Shown: in pieces, positions 43,180 to 51,067 of the stretch
How positions within the stretch are numbered: position 1 is the first letter of the stretch
How the letters are laid out: each line of letters opens with the position of its first letter
Assembly: GCF_021532625.1 (NCBI RefSeq)
Contig: NZ_JAKGAR010000001.1
Location: 806,001-870,000, forward strand
Direction of reading: 5' to 3'
DNA: 64,000 nucleotides
Source: Octadecabacter algicola
Lineage (GTDB): Bacteria > Pseudomonadota > Alphaproteobacteria > Rhodobacterales > Rhodobacteraceae
Notes under the pieces: generated by a model
What the model was told of the DNA's origin: nothing
Seen by the model: only the letters and a program-made list of their open reading frames with translations
Databases searched by the model: none
Translations under genes and position numbers: made by a program

Positions 43180-43893
43180 ATGAAAAATGCACCTGACCTC
43201 TCCGCCCAAATCGCCAAGTCCATTCGCGACGCCATTGTTTCAGGCGATTTGCCTGTCGACGAACGCTTGCCAAGCGAAGCCGAGTTGAGCGAACAGTTCG
43301 ACGTGTCCAGATCAACCGTCCGCGAGGCTTTGAAACGGCTGGCTGCGCAATCACTGATCCGCACTCAACGGGGTGCAACGGGTGGCGCCTTTGTAAATCG
43401 CCTGACGTTTCAAGACGCCTACGGCCAACAAATCACAACCTCTGCCCTGCTTCTGAGCATGAATGAAGTGGATTTCGTCACCGCCTGCGAAGCCCGTTTT
43501 GCACTAGAACGTGCCTGCGCCCCTCTTTCGGCACAACGTAGAACGGCGGATCACCTCGCAACCATGCGAGCAGAAATCACCCGACAATCCCAACCGGGCC
43601 TGAGCGACGAAAGCTTTTGCGCCTCCGATGTCGCGTTTCACCGCGCTTTGGTGGATGGAGCCGGCAATCCGGTCTTGTCGTATCAATTGGCCGGCGCTGT
43701 CGAAGCAATCGAACCCTTGATGAACATGATCACCTTTACCGCGCGCAGCCGCGACCACATCGTCGCAATGCACACTCGCATTGCCGATGCGCTCGAGGCA
43801 TCAGATGCCGAGATCGTCGATAAACTCTTGGCAGAACTGGCGGATTATACCGCCGAGCTAGGCCAATCCGTGGCCTCGGCTAGCGCAAAGTAG
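43180..43893 (+). CDS. GntR-family transcriptional regulator, FadR subfamily
   Basis: A 237-residue regulator with an N-terminal GntR winged helix (LPSEAELSEQFDVSRSTVREALKRLAAQSLIRTQRGATGG split over residues 29-69) and a C-terminal helical FCD effector domain with metal ligands in SDVAFHRALV and later histidines. The ligand is unknown. ATG 43180 lies against its own operator with no Shine-Dalgarno sequence, so a leaderless, autoregulated transcript is likely. It is divergent from the DUF2182-DUF1326-DinB genes. Confidence 0.9.
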   Translation: MKNAPDLSAQIAKSIRDAIVSGDLPVDERLPSEAELSEQFDVSRSTVREALKRLAAQSLIRTQRGATGGAFVNRLTFQDAYGQQITTSALLLSMNEVDFVTACEARFALERACAPLSAQRRTADHLATMRAEITRQSQPGLSDESFCASDVAFHRALVDGAGNPVLSYQLAGAVEAIEPLMNMITFTARSRDHIVAMHTRIADALEASDAEIVDKLLAELADYTAELGQSVASASAK

Positions 43894-43924
43894 CCCGACT
43901 GCCCCCTTGTAAAGCACCATCAGC

Positions 43925-44285
43925 CCGCCTATTTGTGGAATGTCCTTCGGGACTATGAACATAAACGCGCTCGCAATAAGCGGATCGGACCCGGGGGCGG
44001 TACCCGGCGTCTCCACCAACACCCAAACGTCCGTCAGGGCATGCGGGAAACGGCTCATTTGGCCAGTCTGGGGACGAAATAGGATCGACGAACGTCTAAA
44101 GGGGTTAGCTTTGTTTCGGTGAGTTACCACCGTTATCGGTACGTTTAAGCTAGTTGCAAATGACAACAATGCTCGGGTTGCTCTCGCTGCGTAAGCAGTG
44201 CGAAATATCCAAATTTAAGCCCCTACGCTTTGCAGCCTAGGGCGGGGTTCGCAGGTACCTGGCAACAGAAACCTGCACTTCCCAC
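43925..44285 (+). ncRNA. ssrA: two-piece (circularly permuted) tmRNA
   Basis: The acceptor piece comes first and ends CTCCACCA at 44011-44018, with a T-stem CCGGG/CCCGG at 43991-44007. A 51-nt internal segment (44019-44069) follows, then the coding piece starts with GGGGACG (44070-44076), which pairs with CGTCTCC (44008-44014) to make the acceptor stem. The tag frame at 44156-44194 encodes ANDNNARVALAA-stop, close to other alphaproteobacterial tags. A final hairpin (GCAGGT 44251 with ACCTGC 44271) carries the conserved GGCAACAGAA loop. Outer ends are approximate. It rescues stalled ribosomes and tags the unfinished proteins for proteolysis. Confidence 0.95.
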
Positions 44286-44295
44286 ACCAAGATTT

Positions 44296-44958
44296 ATGCG
44301 CCACACTGCCCTGATGAAGGGATGGTTTACTGCATTCATGTTGACGGCATCGCAGGCTTTCGCTTGTGACACCGCCTTACTGTTAACTATCGATGTGTCC
44401 AATTCAATTGATGGCGCTGAATACGATCTTCAAACAAATGGCATGGCGGATGCAGTACTCGACGGCGAAGTGTCCGAGGCGTTGATCCAAGGGCAAGTGG
44501 CTGTCGCAGTCATGCAGTGGTCGGGCGTCGGGCACCAAGAAGTGTCGATCGCTTGGCGCCAAATACACTCAATTTCGGACATTCGGGACTTTGCGGTGGA
44601 CGCTCGCACAATGCCGCGTGCCTTTGTACAATCCGATACGGCCCTTGGGGACGCGATCTATTTCGCGCTAGATCAGTTCGGAAACGCCCCAGCCTGCGAC
44701 CGCCAAGTCATTGATATATCAGGGGATGGAACGCCAAACGCCGGCAGTGACACCCGCACCGCCGCCCGCGAGGCTGAGCGGCGTGGCGTCACCATCAACG
44801 GCATCGCAATTGAAAGCATGGGGATAGCAATCACCACGTTTTTTACCCGCGCCGTGATTACCCGCGACGGGTTTGTTATCACCGCACGGCGGCACCGCGA
44901 CTATCCCCGCGCGATCCGCGAAAAGATATTGAGAGAGGTCTCCCGCGTCTTTGGTTAG
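44296..44958 (+). CDS. DUF1194-domain (von Willebrand factor A-like) exported protein
   Basis: A 220-residue protein with a signal peptide ending SQAFA and a VWA-like fold: the MIDAS motif DVSNSID near residue 32 and a second acidic motif DISGDGTPNAG. DUF1194 proteins are common in Rhodobacteraceae and have no assigned function. ATG 44296 lies just beyond ssrA; ATG 44314 gives an equally good signal peptide. It converges with the Lrp gene and their stop codons overlap. Confidence 0.85.
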   Translation: MRHTALMKGWFTAFMLTASQAFACDTALLLTIDVSNSIDGAEYDLQTNGMADAVLDGEVSEALIQGQVAVAVMQWSGVGHQEVSIAWRQIHSISDIRDFAVDARTMPRAFVQSDTALGDAIYFALDQFGNAPACDRQVIDISGDGTPNAGSDTRTAAREAERRGVTINGIAIESMGIAITTFFTRAVITRDGFVITARRHRDYPRAIREKILREVSRVFG

Positions 44959-45416
44959 AGCGGTAATGCAACTGTTGATTTGATCTCTTCCATGCTGAGC
45001 AACGCCGTGACGTTGAACACCCGTACTTCGGAAATAAGCGCCTGATAAAACACATCGTAAGCGCGGGCGTTCTTGACCCGCACTTTCAAGATATAATCGA
45101 TGTCCCCTGCCAGCCTGTGTGCCTCTTGAACCTCATCGCGTTCCATTAAGGCTTTCAAGAACTTAGCCTGCCAATCTGCCTCGTGTTCCGATGTGCGGAT
45201 CAGGACGAAAAAACACGCTTCAAACCCCAGCGCCTCTGCATCCAGCATCACTGTCTGCTGCCCGATCACCCCCGCCTCGCGCATTTTACGAATCCGATTC
45301 CAAACTGGGGTCTTTGAGGACCCGACAGATTTGGCAATTTCGTCCAAAGACTGGGCTGCATCCGCTTGCATGGTGCGTAGGATTTTCCTGTCTAACTCAT
45401 CTATCCGAACATCCAT
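44955..45416 (-). CDS. Lrp/AsnC-family transcriptional regulator
   Basis: A 153-residue regulator with an N-terminal helix-turn-helix (LDRKILRTMQADAAQSLDE, VGSSKTPVWNRIRKM) and a C-terminal RAM ligand domain (GDIDYILKVRVKNARAYDVFYQ). The start at 45416 gives the usual MDVRIDELDRKIL. It is divergent from the cys operon across a 136-bp gap, so control of sulfate assimilation, perhaps sensing an amino acid such as cysteine or methionine, is the natural inference. Confidence 0.9.
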   Translation of the reverse strand: MDVRIDELDRKILRTMQADAAQSLDEIAKSVGSSKTPVWNRIRKMREAGVIGQQTVMLDAEALGFEACFFVLIRTSEHEADWQAKFLKALMERDEVQEAHRLAGDIDYILKVRVKNARAYDVFYQALISEVRVFNVTALLSMEEIKSTVALPL

Positions 45417-45509
45417 TCGCTTTTCCTTCAAAAACAGAAATTATCTGACTTACTTCACCACTACGGCGAACGAACGTCCCTTTCAACCACCCATATGGCG
45501 CAATTCATG

Positions 45510-45520
45510 GAATAATATTC
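45510..45520. promoter_or_regulatory. AT-rich palindrome upstream of cysG
   Basis: GAATAATATTC, a perfect 11-bp palindrome, lies 32 bp upstream of cysG in the gap shared with the Lrp-type regulator. It could be the Lrp operator or overlap the -10 region. Confidence 0.4.
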
Positions 45521-45552
45521 TATATTGAGGGCAAGCAACCGGAAAGAGCGTC

Positions 45553-46950
45553 ATGAACCACTTCCCAATCTTCCTCGCCACGCAAGGGCGCCGCATTGTC
45601 CTTTCGGGTGGTGGCGACGCGGCATTGGCCAAATTGCGCCTGCTGCTGAAGACCGAAGCCAAGGTTACAGTCTTCGCGGCGAAACCCGCCCCTGAACTGC
45701 AAGCATGGGCCGCAGCGGATCAATTGACCTTGATCGAACGTTCCATGGACGTGGGCGACACCCTGTGTGCCGCATTGTTCTACGCCGCCGATGAAGATGC
45801 GACGGAAGACGCTCGCACCGCCGCCATCGCCCGCGCGGATGGGGCGCTTGTGAATATCGTGGACAATCTGCACGACAGCCAGTTCATCACACCGGCTATC
45901 GTTGATCGCGATCCTGTGACCGTTGCAATCGGCACCGAAGGCGCAGCCCCTGTGCTGGCCCGTGCGATCAAGAAAGACCTCGAGGAGAAACTCCCCGCCT
46001 CGCTCGGCACGCTCGCCCGCATCGGCAAAGGCTTTCGCGCAATGGCGGAAAAGCTGCCGTTCGGCGTCGCGCGCCGTGATTTCTGGGCGGAATACTACGA
46101 CACAGCAGGCCCGCGTGCGATTGCACATGGCGAGGCCGAAGTCGAAGTCGCGCTTGATACTCTGCTGGACAAGCACCTGAACACACAGGCCAAAGCGGGC
46201 CACGTGGATCTGGTCGGCGCAGGCCCCGGTGATCCTGACTTGTTGACACTTAAGGCGCGCAAGGCCCTCGATAAAGCCGATGTGGTGATCTACGACCGTT
46301 TGGTCACGCCGGAAATCTTAGAACTTGCCCGTCGCGAAGCGATCATGATCGATGCTGGCAAAGAAGGGTTCGGCAAAGCCATGGCGCAGGACGATATCAA
46401 CGCGTTGATCGTCGAACATGGGTCAAAGGGCCATCATGTTGTGCGCCTCAAGGCTGGTGACCCAACTGTCTTTGGTCGGTTGGATGAAGAAATCGAAGCC
46501 ATCGAAGCGGCAGATCTGTCTTACACAATCGTGCCCGGCATCACGGCGGCCTCTGCTGCGGTTGCTGGTATCGGTCAAAGCCTGACGAAACGCGGTCGCA
46601 ATTCTGCGGTACGTTTCATCACCGGTCACGACACTAAAGGCTACGCTGATCACGACTGGCGCGCACTGGCCGAAACCGGCCAAGTCGCCGCCATCTACAT
46701 GGGCAAAAAATCTGCGCGTTTTGTGCAAGGCCGGCTGCTGATGCATGGCGCAAATCCTGACACGCCCGTCACCGTTATCGAAAACGTCTCACGCGCGGAT
46801 CAGCGCGTCTTGGCGACCACTTTGGCAGAAATGGAACCGACTATTTCGGCAGCGGGGCTATCAGGCCCTGCCCTGACATTCCTGGGGCTCGCGCCCCGTG
46901 CGGCCGTTGCCGCGGCATCTTCTTACGACCTACAACAGGAGGCCCTATAA
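45553..46950 (+). CDS. cysG: sirohaem synthase, CysG
   Basis: A 465-residue trifunctional enzyme. Residues 1-200 form the precorrin-2 dehydrogenase/ferrochelatase part (VLSGGGDAALAKLRLLL, NIVDNLHDSQFITPAIVDRD). Residues 215-460 form uroporphyrinogen III methyltransferase (VDLVGAGPGDPDLLTLKARKAL, VRLKAGDPTVFGRLDEE, VPGITAASAAVAGIG). It provides the sirohaem of the sulfite reductase encoded two genes downstream. First gene of the cys operon. Confidence 0.95.
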   Translation: MNHFPIFLATQGRRIVLSGGGDAALAKLRLLLKTEAKVTVFAAKPAPELQAWAAADQLTLIERSMDVGDTLCAALFYAADEDATEDARTAAIARADGALVNIVDNLHDSQFITPAIVDRDPVTVAIGTEGAAPVLARAIKKDLEEKLPASLGTLARIGKGFRAMAEKLPFGVARRDFWAEYYDTAGPRAIAHGEAEVEVALDTLLDKHLNTQAKAGHVDLVGAGPGDPDLLTLKARKALDKADVVIYDRLVTPEILELARREAIMIDAGKEGFGKAMAQDDINALIVEHGSKGHHVVRLKAGDPTVFGRLDEEIEAIEAADLSYTIVPGITAASAAVAGIGQSLTKRGRNSAVRFITGHDTKGYADHDWRALAETGQVAAIYMGKKSARFVQGRLLMHGANPDTPVTVIENVSRADQRVLATTLAEMEPTISAAGLSGPALTFLGLAPRAAVAAASSYDLQQEAL

Positions 46951-46951
46951 A

Positions 46952-47254
46952 ATGGCCCGCGCATTCACACCTAAAGTGATCACATCCAACCTTTTGATCG
47001 AAGGCGATGCGGTTTGGTTCACAGTCAACGACACTTGGTCCGGCAATATCGCCGACGCCGAGTTCCTGACAGACGAAGCCCATGCCGATCTGCGCCTTCT
47101 GGAAGCAAACGCACAAAAGAACGTGATGGTTGGCGCTTACTTGGCTGATGCCAAGCTGGGCGAAAATGGCCCAGAAGCCACCCACTTTCGCGAAGAATTC
47201 CGCACACGCGGCCCATCCAACTATGCCCATGGCAAACAAGTCGAGCAGGTTTAA
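46952..47254 (+). CDS. DUF2849-domain protein of the cys operon
   Basis: A 100-residue soluble protein (MARAFTPKVITSNLLIEGDAVWFT). DUF2849 genes are consistently found between cysG and the sulfite reductase gene in alphaproteobacteria; the role is unknown, possibly an assembly factor or partner of the reductase. AGGAGG at the end of cysG serves as its ribosome-binding site. Confidence 0.88.
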   Translation: MARAFTPKVITSNLLIEGDAVWFTVNDTWSGNIADAEFLTDEAHADLRLLEANAQKNVMVGAYLADAKLGENGPEATHFREEFRTRGPSNYAHGKQVEQV

Positions 47255-47256
47255 TC

Positions 47257-48921
47257 ATGTATAAATACAACGATTTTGACGAGAAATTCGTCCGTGAACG
47301 TGTCGCCCAATTCCGCGGCCAAGTGGAACGTCGTATTGATGGATCTTTGACCGAAGACGAATTCAAACCATTGCGTTTGATGAACGGTCTCTATCTGCAA
47401 CTGCACGCTTACATGCTGCGCGTTGCGGTGCCGTATGGCACGCTGAACAGCAAACAGATGGATATGCTCGCCCACTTGGCTGAGACATATGACAAAGGCT
47501 ACGGTCACTTTACCACGCGCCAGAACATTCAGTACAACTGGCCCGCGTTGAAAGACGTGCCTGACATGTTGTCAGACCTTGCAGATGTGGAAATGCACGC
47601 AATCCAGACATCCGGCAACACGATCCGTAACGTGACCGCTGACCACTTTGCTGGTGCCGCCGCTGATGAAGTCGCTGACCCGCGCCCAGTGGCTGAATTG
47701 CTGCGCCAGTGGTCTACAGACCACCCTGAATTCCAGTTCCTGCCGCGTAAGTTCAAGCTTGCAGTGACGGGCGCTGCGGCCGACCGTGCCGTGATCAAGG
47801 CACATGACATCGGTATCCGCATTCTGGAACGTAATGGCGTGCGCGGGTACGAAGTGCTTGTGGGGGGTGGCCTTGGCCGTACACCAATGATCGGCAAAGT
47901 ACTGCACGACTTCTTACCAGAAGCTGACTTGCTGCCGTTCGTCGAAGCCACGGTTTCGGTCTGGAACCGTCTGGGGCGTCGCGACAACAAGTATAAAGCG
48001 CGCATCAAGATCACTGTGCACGAGCACGGCATTGATGAAATCCGCCGCTTGGTTGATGAACGCTTTGCTGAAATTCGCCCGACATTTAACGGTGTGGACC
48101 AAGAGATACTGCGTACGATTGAAGCACAGTTCGCGGCACCAGAATTCAAAACCGCCAGCACAGACGGATTTGAGACCGCTCGCCTTGCCAACCCAGCATT
48201 TCGAAGCTGGACCGACACCAACCTGACGGCGCACCGCGCGGATGGTTACGCAATCGTGTCGATCTCGATCAAGAAACACGGCGACACGCCGGGTGACGCG
48301 ACCGCTGACCAGATGCGCGTTATGGCTGACCTTGCGCGTAAATACGGCCACGATGAGCTGCGTATCAGTCACGAGCAGAACGTTATCCTGCCGCATGTTC
48401 ATAAATCTGACCTTTTGGATATCTATCAGATATTACGGGTAGCCGGGCTAGCGACAGCCAACATCGGACTGGTATCGGACATCATCGCCTGCCCTGGCAT
48501 GGATTACTGTGCGCTTGCTACCGCTCGCTCTATTCCAATTGCACAGCAGATCGCGACACGTTTTGACGAGCTGAAATTGGAACACGACATCGGTGAACTT
48601 AAGATAAAAATCTCTGGCTGCATAAACGCCTGCGGCCACCACCACGTGGGCCACATTGGTATTCTTGGTCTCGACCGTGCTGGTGTGGAAAACTACCAGA
48701 TCACTCTGGGTGGCGATCATACAGAAACGGCCGCCATCGGCGAACGGGCTGGTCCGGGCTTTAGCGCAGACGACATTGTGCCAGCGATTGAGCGTCTCGT
48801 CCTAGGCTATATGGACCTGCGCAGCAGCGCGGATGAAACCTTTATCGAGGCTTACCGCCGCCTTGGTGCCGCCCCATTTAAGGGCATATTGTACCCAAAG
48901 GAGGCTGCAGATGCCGCTTGA
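47257..48921 (+). CDS. cysI: assimilatory sulfite reductase, sirohaem/4Fe-4S subunit
   Basis: A 554-residue nitrite/sulfite reductase-type protein. It has two pseudo-repeats, the conserved GHFTTRQNIQYNW region near residue 90, and the cluster/sirohaem cysteines in ACPGMDYCALATARS and KISGCINACGHHHVGHIG. It reduces sulfite to sulfide with six electrons. No CysJ flavoprotein is encoded here, so electrons probably come from ferredoxin, recharged by the Fpr encoded downstream. It overlaps cysH by 11 nt. Confidence 0.92.
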   Translation: MYKYNDFDEKFVRERVAQFRGQVERRIDGSLTEDEFKPLRLMNGLYLQLHAYMLRVAVPYGTLNSKQMDMLAHLAETYDKGYGHFTTRQNIQYNWPALKDVPDMLSDLADVEMHAIQTSGNTIRNVTADHFAGAAADEVADPRPVAELLRQWSTDHPEFQFLPRKFKLAVTGAAADRAVIKAHDIGIRILERNGVRGYEVLVGGGLGRTPMIGKVLHDFLPEADLLPFVEATVSVWNRLGRRDNKYKARIKITVHEHGIDEIRRLVDERFAEIRPTFNGVDQEILRTIEAQFAAPEFKTASTDGFETARLANPAFRSWTDTNLTAHRADGYAIVSISIKKHGDTPGDATADQMRVMADLARKYGHDELRISHEQNVILPHVHKSDLLDIYQILRVAGLATANIGLVSDIIACPGMDYCALATARSIPIAQQIATRFDELKLEHDIGELKIKISGCINACGHHHVGHIGILGLDRAGVENYQITLGGDHTETAAIGERAGPGFSADDIVPAIERLVLGYMDLRSSADETFIEAYRRLGAAPFKGILYPKEAADAA

Positions 48922-49633
48922 TGGACGATTAAGAACGCTGAACCGCATTTATGAGGGCAAAGAAGCCGTCGATGTGCTGGCCTATGGATTAAGCAATTTC
49001 GATGACACTGCTCTTGTCAGTTCATTTGGGGCTGAGTCCGTCGTGCTGCTGCACATGGCCGCGCAAATCGACCGCAATGTGCCTGTTCTGTTTATCGACA
49101 CTGAAATGTTGTTCGCGGAAACGCTAACCTATCAACGCGACGTTGCCGCCCATTTGGGCCTGCGCAACGTGCAGGTTATTCGTGCCTCCCGTGAGGCCGT
49201 TTTTGAACGCGACAATGAAAACCTGTTGCACCTGCACGACCCCGACGCTTGCTGCCACCTGCGCAAGACTGAACCATTGGAGAAAGCCCTTCAGGGCTAT
49301 GATGCTTGGATTTCTGGGCGCAAACGGTTTCAAAGCGGCAGTCGTGCTGCTCTAGAGTTCTTTGAACTTGAGCGCCCACTTGGCCGTCTTCCACGTACCA
49401 AGATCAACCCACTGGCCCATTGGGACAGCGATGATCTGCGCGCCTATATCAGCGATCACAACCTGCCGCGCCACCCGCTTGTGGCAAAGGGCTTTCCGTC
49501 CGTCGGCTGTACGCCTTGCACCACCCGAGTGGCCGCAGGCGAAGACCCGCGTGCAGGTCGCTGGCGTGACCAAGGAAAGACGGAATGCGGAATTCATTTT
49601 GGCGGCGGCAAAGCCCAACGTCAAAGCGCGTAA
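48911..49633 (+). CDS. cysH: adenylyl-sulfate (APS) reductase, thioredoxin-dependent
   Basis: A 240-residue member of the PAPS/APS reductase family. The iron-sulfur cysteines CC near residue 115 (DACCHLRK) and C-x2-C (GCTPCTTR near residue 197) mark the APS-reducing type, and ECGIHF holds the catalytic cysteine. It reduces APS to sulfite and AMP. The start at 48911 follows AAAGGAGG inside the end of cysI; the earlier in-frame ATG at 48833 is inside cysI. Confidence 0.93.
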   Translation: MPLDGRLRTLNRIYEGKEAVDVLAYGLSNFDDTALVSSFGAESVVLLHMAAQIDRNVPVLFIDTEMLFAETLTYQRDVAAHLGLRNVQVIRASREAVFERDNENLLHLHDPDACCHLRKTEPLEKALQGYDAWISGRKRFQSGSRAALEFFELERPLGRLPRTKINPLAHWDSDDLRAYISDHNLPRHPLVAKGFPSVGCTPCTTRVAAGEDPRAGRWRDQGKTECGIHFGGGKAQRQSA

Positions 49634-49652
49634 CGCGCGAAAGGACAAAACA

Positions 49653-50069
49653 ATGACTGTAATTATTACCGATACGGGCTTTGGCACCGACGATTGGGCG
49701 ACTGATTTTGTTGCGCTTGATGCATTGGTTGCAAACGATTGTGGGGCAAAGGCCCTTGATCTTGCATCCGACGCTGAACCGCACGACATCGCCGACCGGA
49801 TAGACCATTTCGAAATGATCCGCGTGGATTTCCCTAGCTTTGCCGATGGCCGTGGCTTTACCATCGCCGCCCAATTGCGCCGCTTGGGATTCACGGGACG
49901 TTTGCGGGCACGTGGCCATGTGATTGCCGATCAATACGCGATGGCACGACGGGCCGGATTTGATGAGGTTGAAATCTCTGATGAACTTGCTGCGCGCCAG
50001 CCAGAACCCCAGTGGTTGGCCCGCGCAAATTGGCAGGCCCATGATTATCAGGCGCGCATGCGCGGCTAA
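49653..50069 (+). CDS. DUF934-domain protein of the cys operon
   Basis: A 138-residue protein typical of DUF934 (IRVDFPSFADGRGFTIAAQLRR, GHVIADQYAMARRAGFDEVEI). It always travels with cysH/cysI in alphaproteobacteria and is annotated as an accessory factor of sulfate reduction without known activity. AAAGGA precedes the ATG at 49653. Confidence 0.9.
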   Translation: MTVIITDTGFGTDDWATDFVALDALVANDCGAKALDLASDAEPHDIADRIDHFEMIRVDFPSFADGRGFTIAAQLRRLGFTGRLRARGHVIADQYAMARRAGFDEVEISDELAARQPEPQWLARANWQAHDYQARMRG

Positions 50070-50143
50070 ACGCCAGCCCCCTTTAACTGACATAGATCAA
50101 CGCGTAACAGAGGAGCGCGGGCTAAGGCTCGTGCCAAAGACAC

Positions 50144-50998
50144 ATGACAGAGATGACGCCCGTGACTGATACAGCAACTGCACCAAAAGCCGTTCCCGCC
50201 CTGCCCGATGCGCAGACCGTAACGGAAGTAAAACACTACACCGACCGCCTGTTCAGCTTTCGCTGCACACGCCCCGCATCTATGCGGTTCCGGTCCGGTG
50301 AATTTGTGATGATTGGCTTGATGGGCGATCCGCACCCAGAAACAGGCAAGGTGAAGCCCTTGTTGCGCGCTTATTCCATTGCCTCACCAAGCTGGGACGA
50401 AGAACTTGAGTTCTATTCCATCAAGGTGCAAGACGGCCCGCTGACCAGCAAGTTGCAGCATATCAAGGTCGGTGATGAGATCATCCTACGCCCGAAACCC
50501 GTAGGCACCCTGGTGCACGACGCATTGCTTCCAGGAAAACGGATCTGGTTCTTCGCAACTGGCACTGGCTTTGCCCCATTCGCGTCCCTGCTACGCGAAC
50601 CTCAGACCTATGAAGACTACGACGAAGTCATCATCACGCACACCTGCCGTGAAGCCGGTGAGCTGACTTATGGCCGTGATCTGATCGAGGCGTTGAAGAC
50701 AGATGAATTGCTCAATGAAGTGATCGGCGAAGGGTTTTGGAAGAAGATCAAATACTACCCGACCACGACCCGCGAAGAGAGCCCAAAGATGGGCCGCATC
50801 ACAGACCTGATGAAGACCGGCGAAGCTTTTAAAGACCTCGGCGTGCCGCCTCTGAACCCAGAAAGCGACCGCGCGATGATCTGCGGCAACATGGCATTCA
50901 ACCTCGAGCTCAAAGACATGTTCGAAGAGTATGGCCTTGTTGAAGGCGCAAATTCCAACCCGCAGCACTATGTGGTTGAGAAAGCCTTCCTAGACTAA
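50144..50998 (+). CDS. fpr: ferredoxin-NADP+ reductase
   Basis: A 284-residue FAD enzyme of the bacterial Fpr class. FAD motif LLRAYSIASPSWDEELEFYSIKV spans residues 75-97, NADP-binding GTGFAPFASLLR lies near residue 143, and the C-terminus AFLD matches the subclass. It passes electrons between NADPH and ferredoxin, probably for the CysI sulfite reductase here. The start is 50144, or 50153 as an alternative. The operon ends at the terminator at 51018. Confidence 0.93.
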   Translation: MTEMTPVTDTATAPKAVPALPDAQTVTEVKHYTDRLFSFRCTRPASMRFRSGEFVMIGLMGDPHPETGKVKPLLRAYSIASPSWDEELEFYSIKVQDGPLTSKLQHIKVGDEIILRPKPVGTLVHDALLPGKRIWFFATGTGFAPFASLLREPQTYEDYDEVIITHTCREAGELTYGRDLIEALKTDELLNEVIGEGFWKKIKYYPTTTREESPKMGRITDLMKTGEAFKDLGVPPLNPESDRAMICGNMAFNLELKDMFEEYGLVEGANSNPQHYVVEKAFLD

Positions 50999-51017
50999 GC
51001 ACTTGTTACAGAATGCA

Positions 51018-51047
51018 AAAAGGGCCGCTCAATCGAGCGGCCCTTTT
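51018..51047. terminator. rho-independent terminator after fpr (probably bidirectional)
   Basis: A 13-bp stem with AAAAGGGCCGCTC on the left and GAGCGGCCCTTTT on the right, loop AATC. A-rich on one side and T-rich on the other, it can end both the cys operon and the convergent gene at 51068. Confidence 0.92.
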
Positions 51048-51067
51048 CGTTTGTCATGCCGTAAGGC

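Noticed and set aside
43858-44169. Minus-strand ORF of 103 codons after the FadR-type gene
   Set aside because: It lies over the acceptor piece, spacer and start of the coding piece of the tmRNA and has no signal of its own.
50087-50100. FNR-like sequence CTGACATAGATCAA upstream of fpr
   Set aside because: Only the right half matches the consensus; the left half has 3 of 5 positions, and the gene continues a likely operon.
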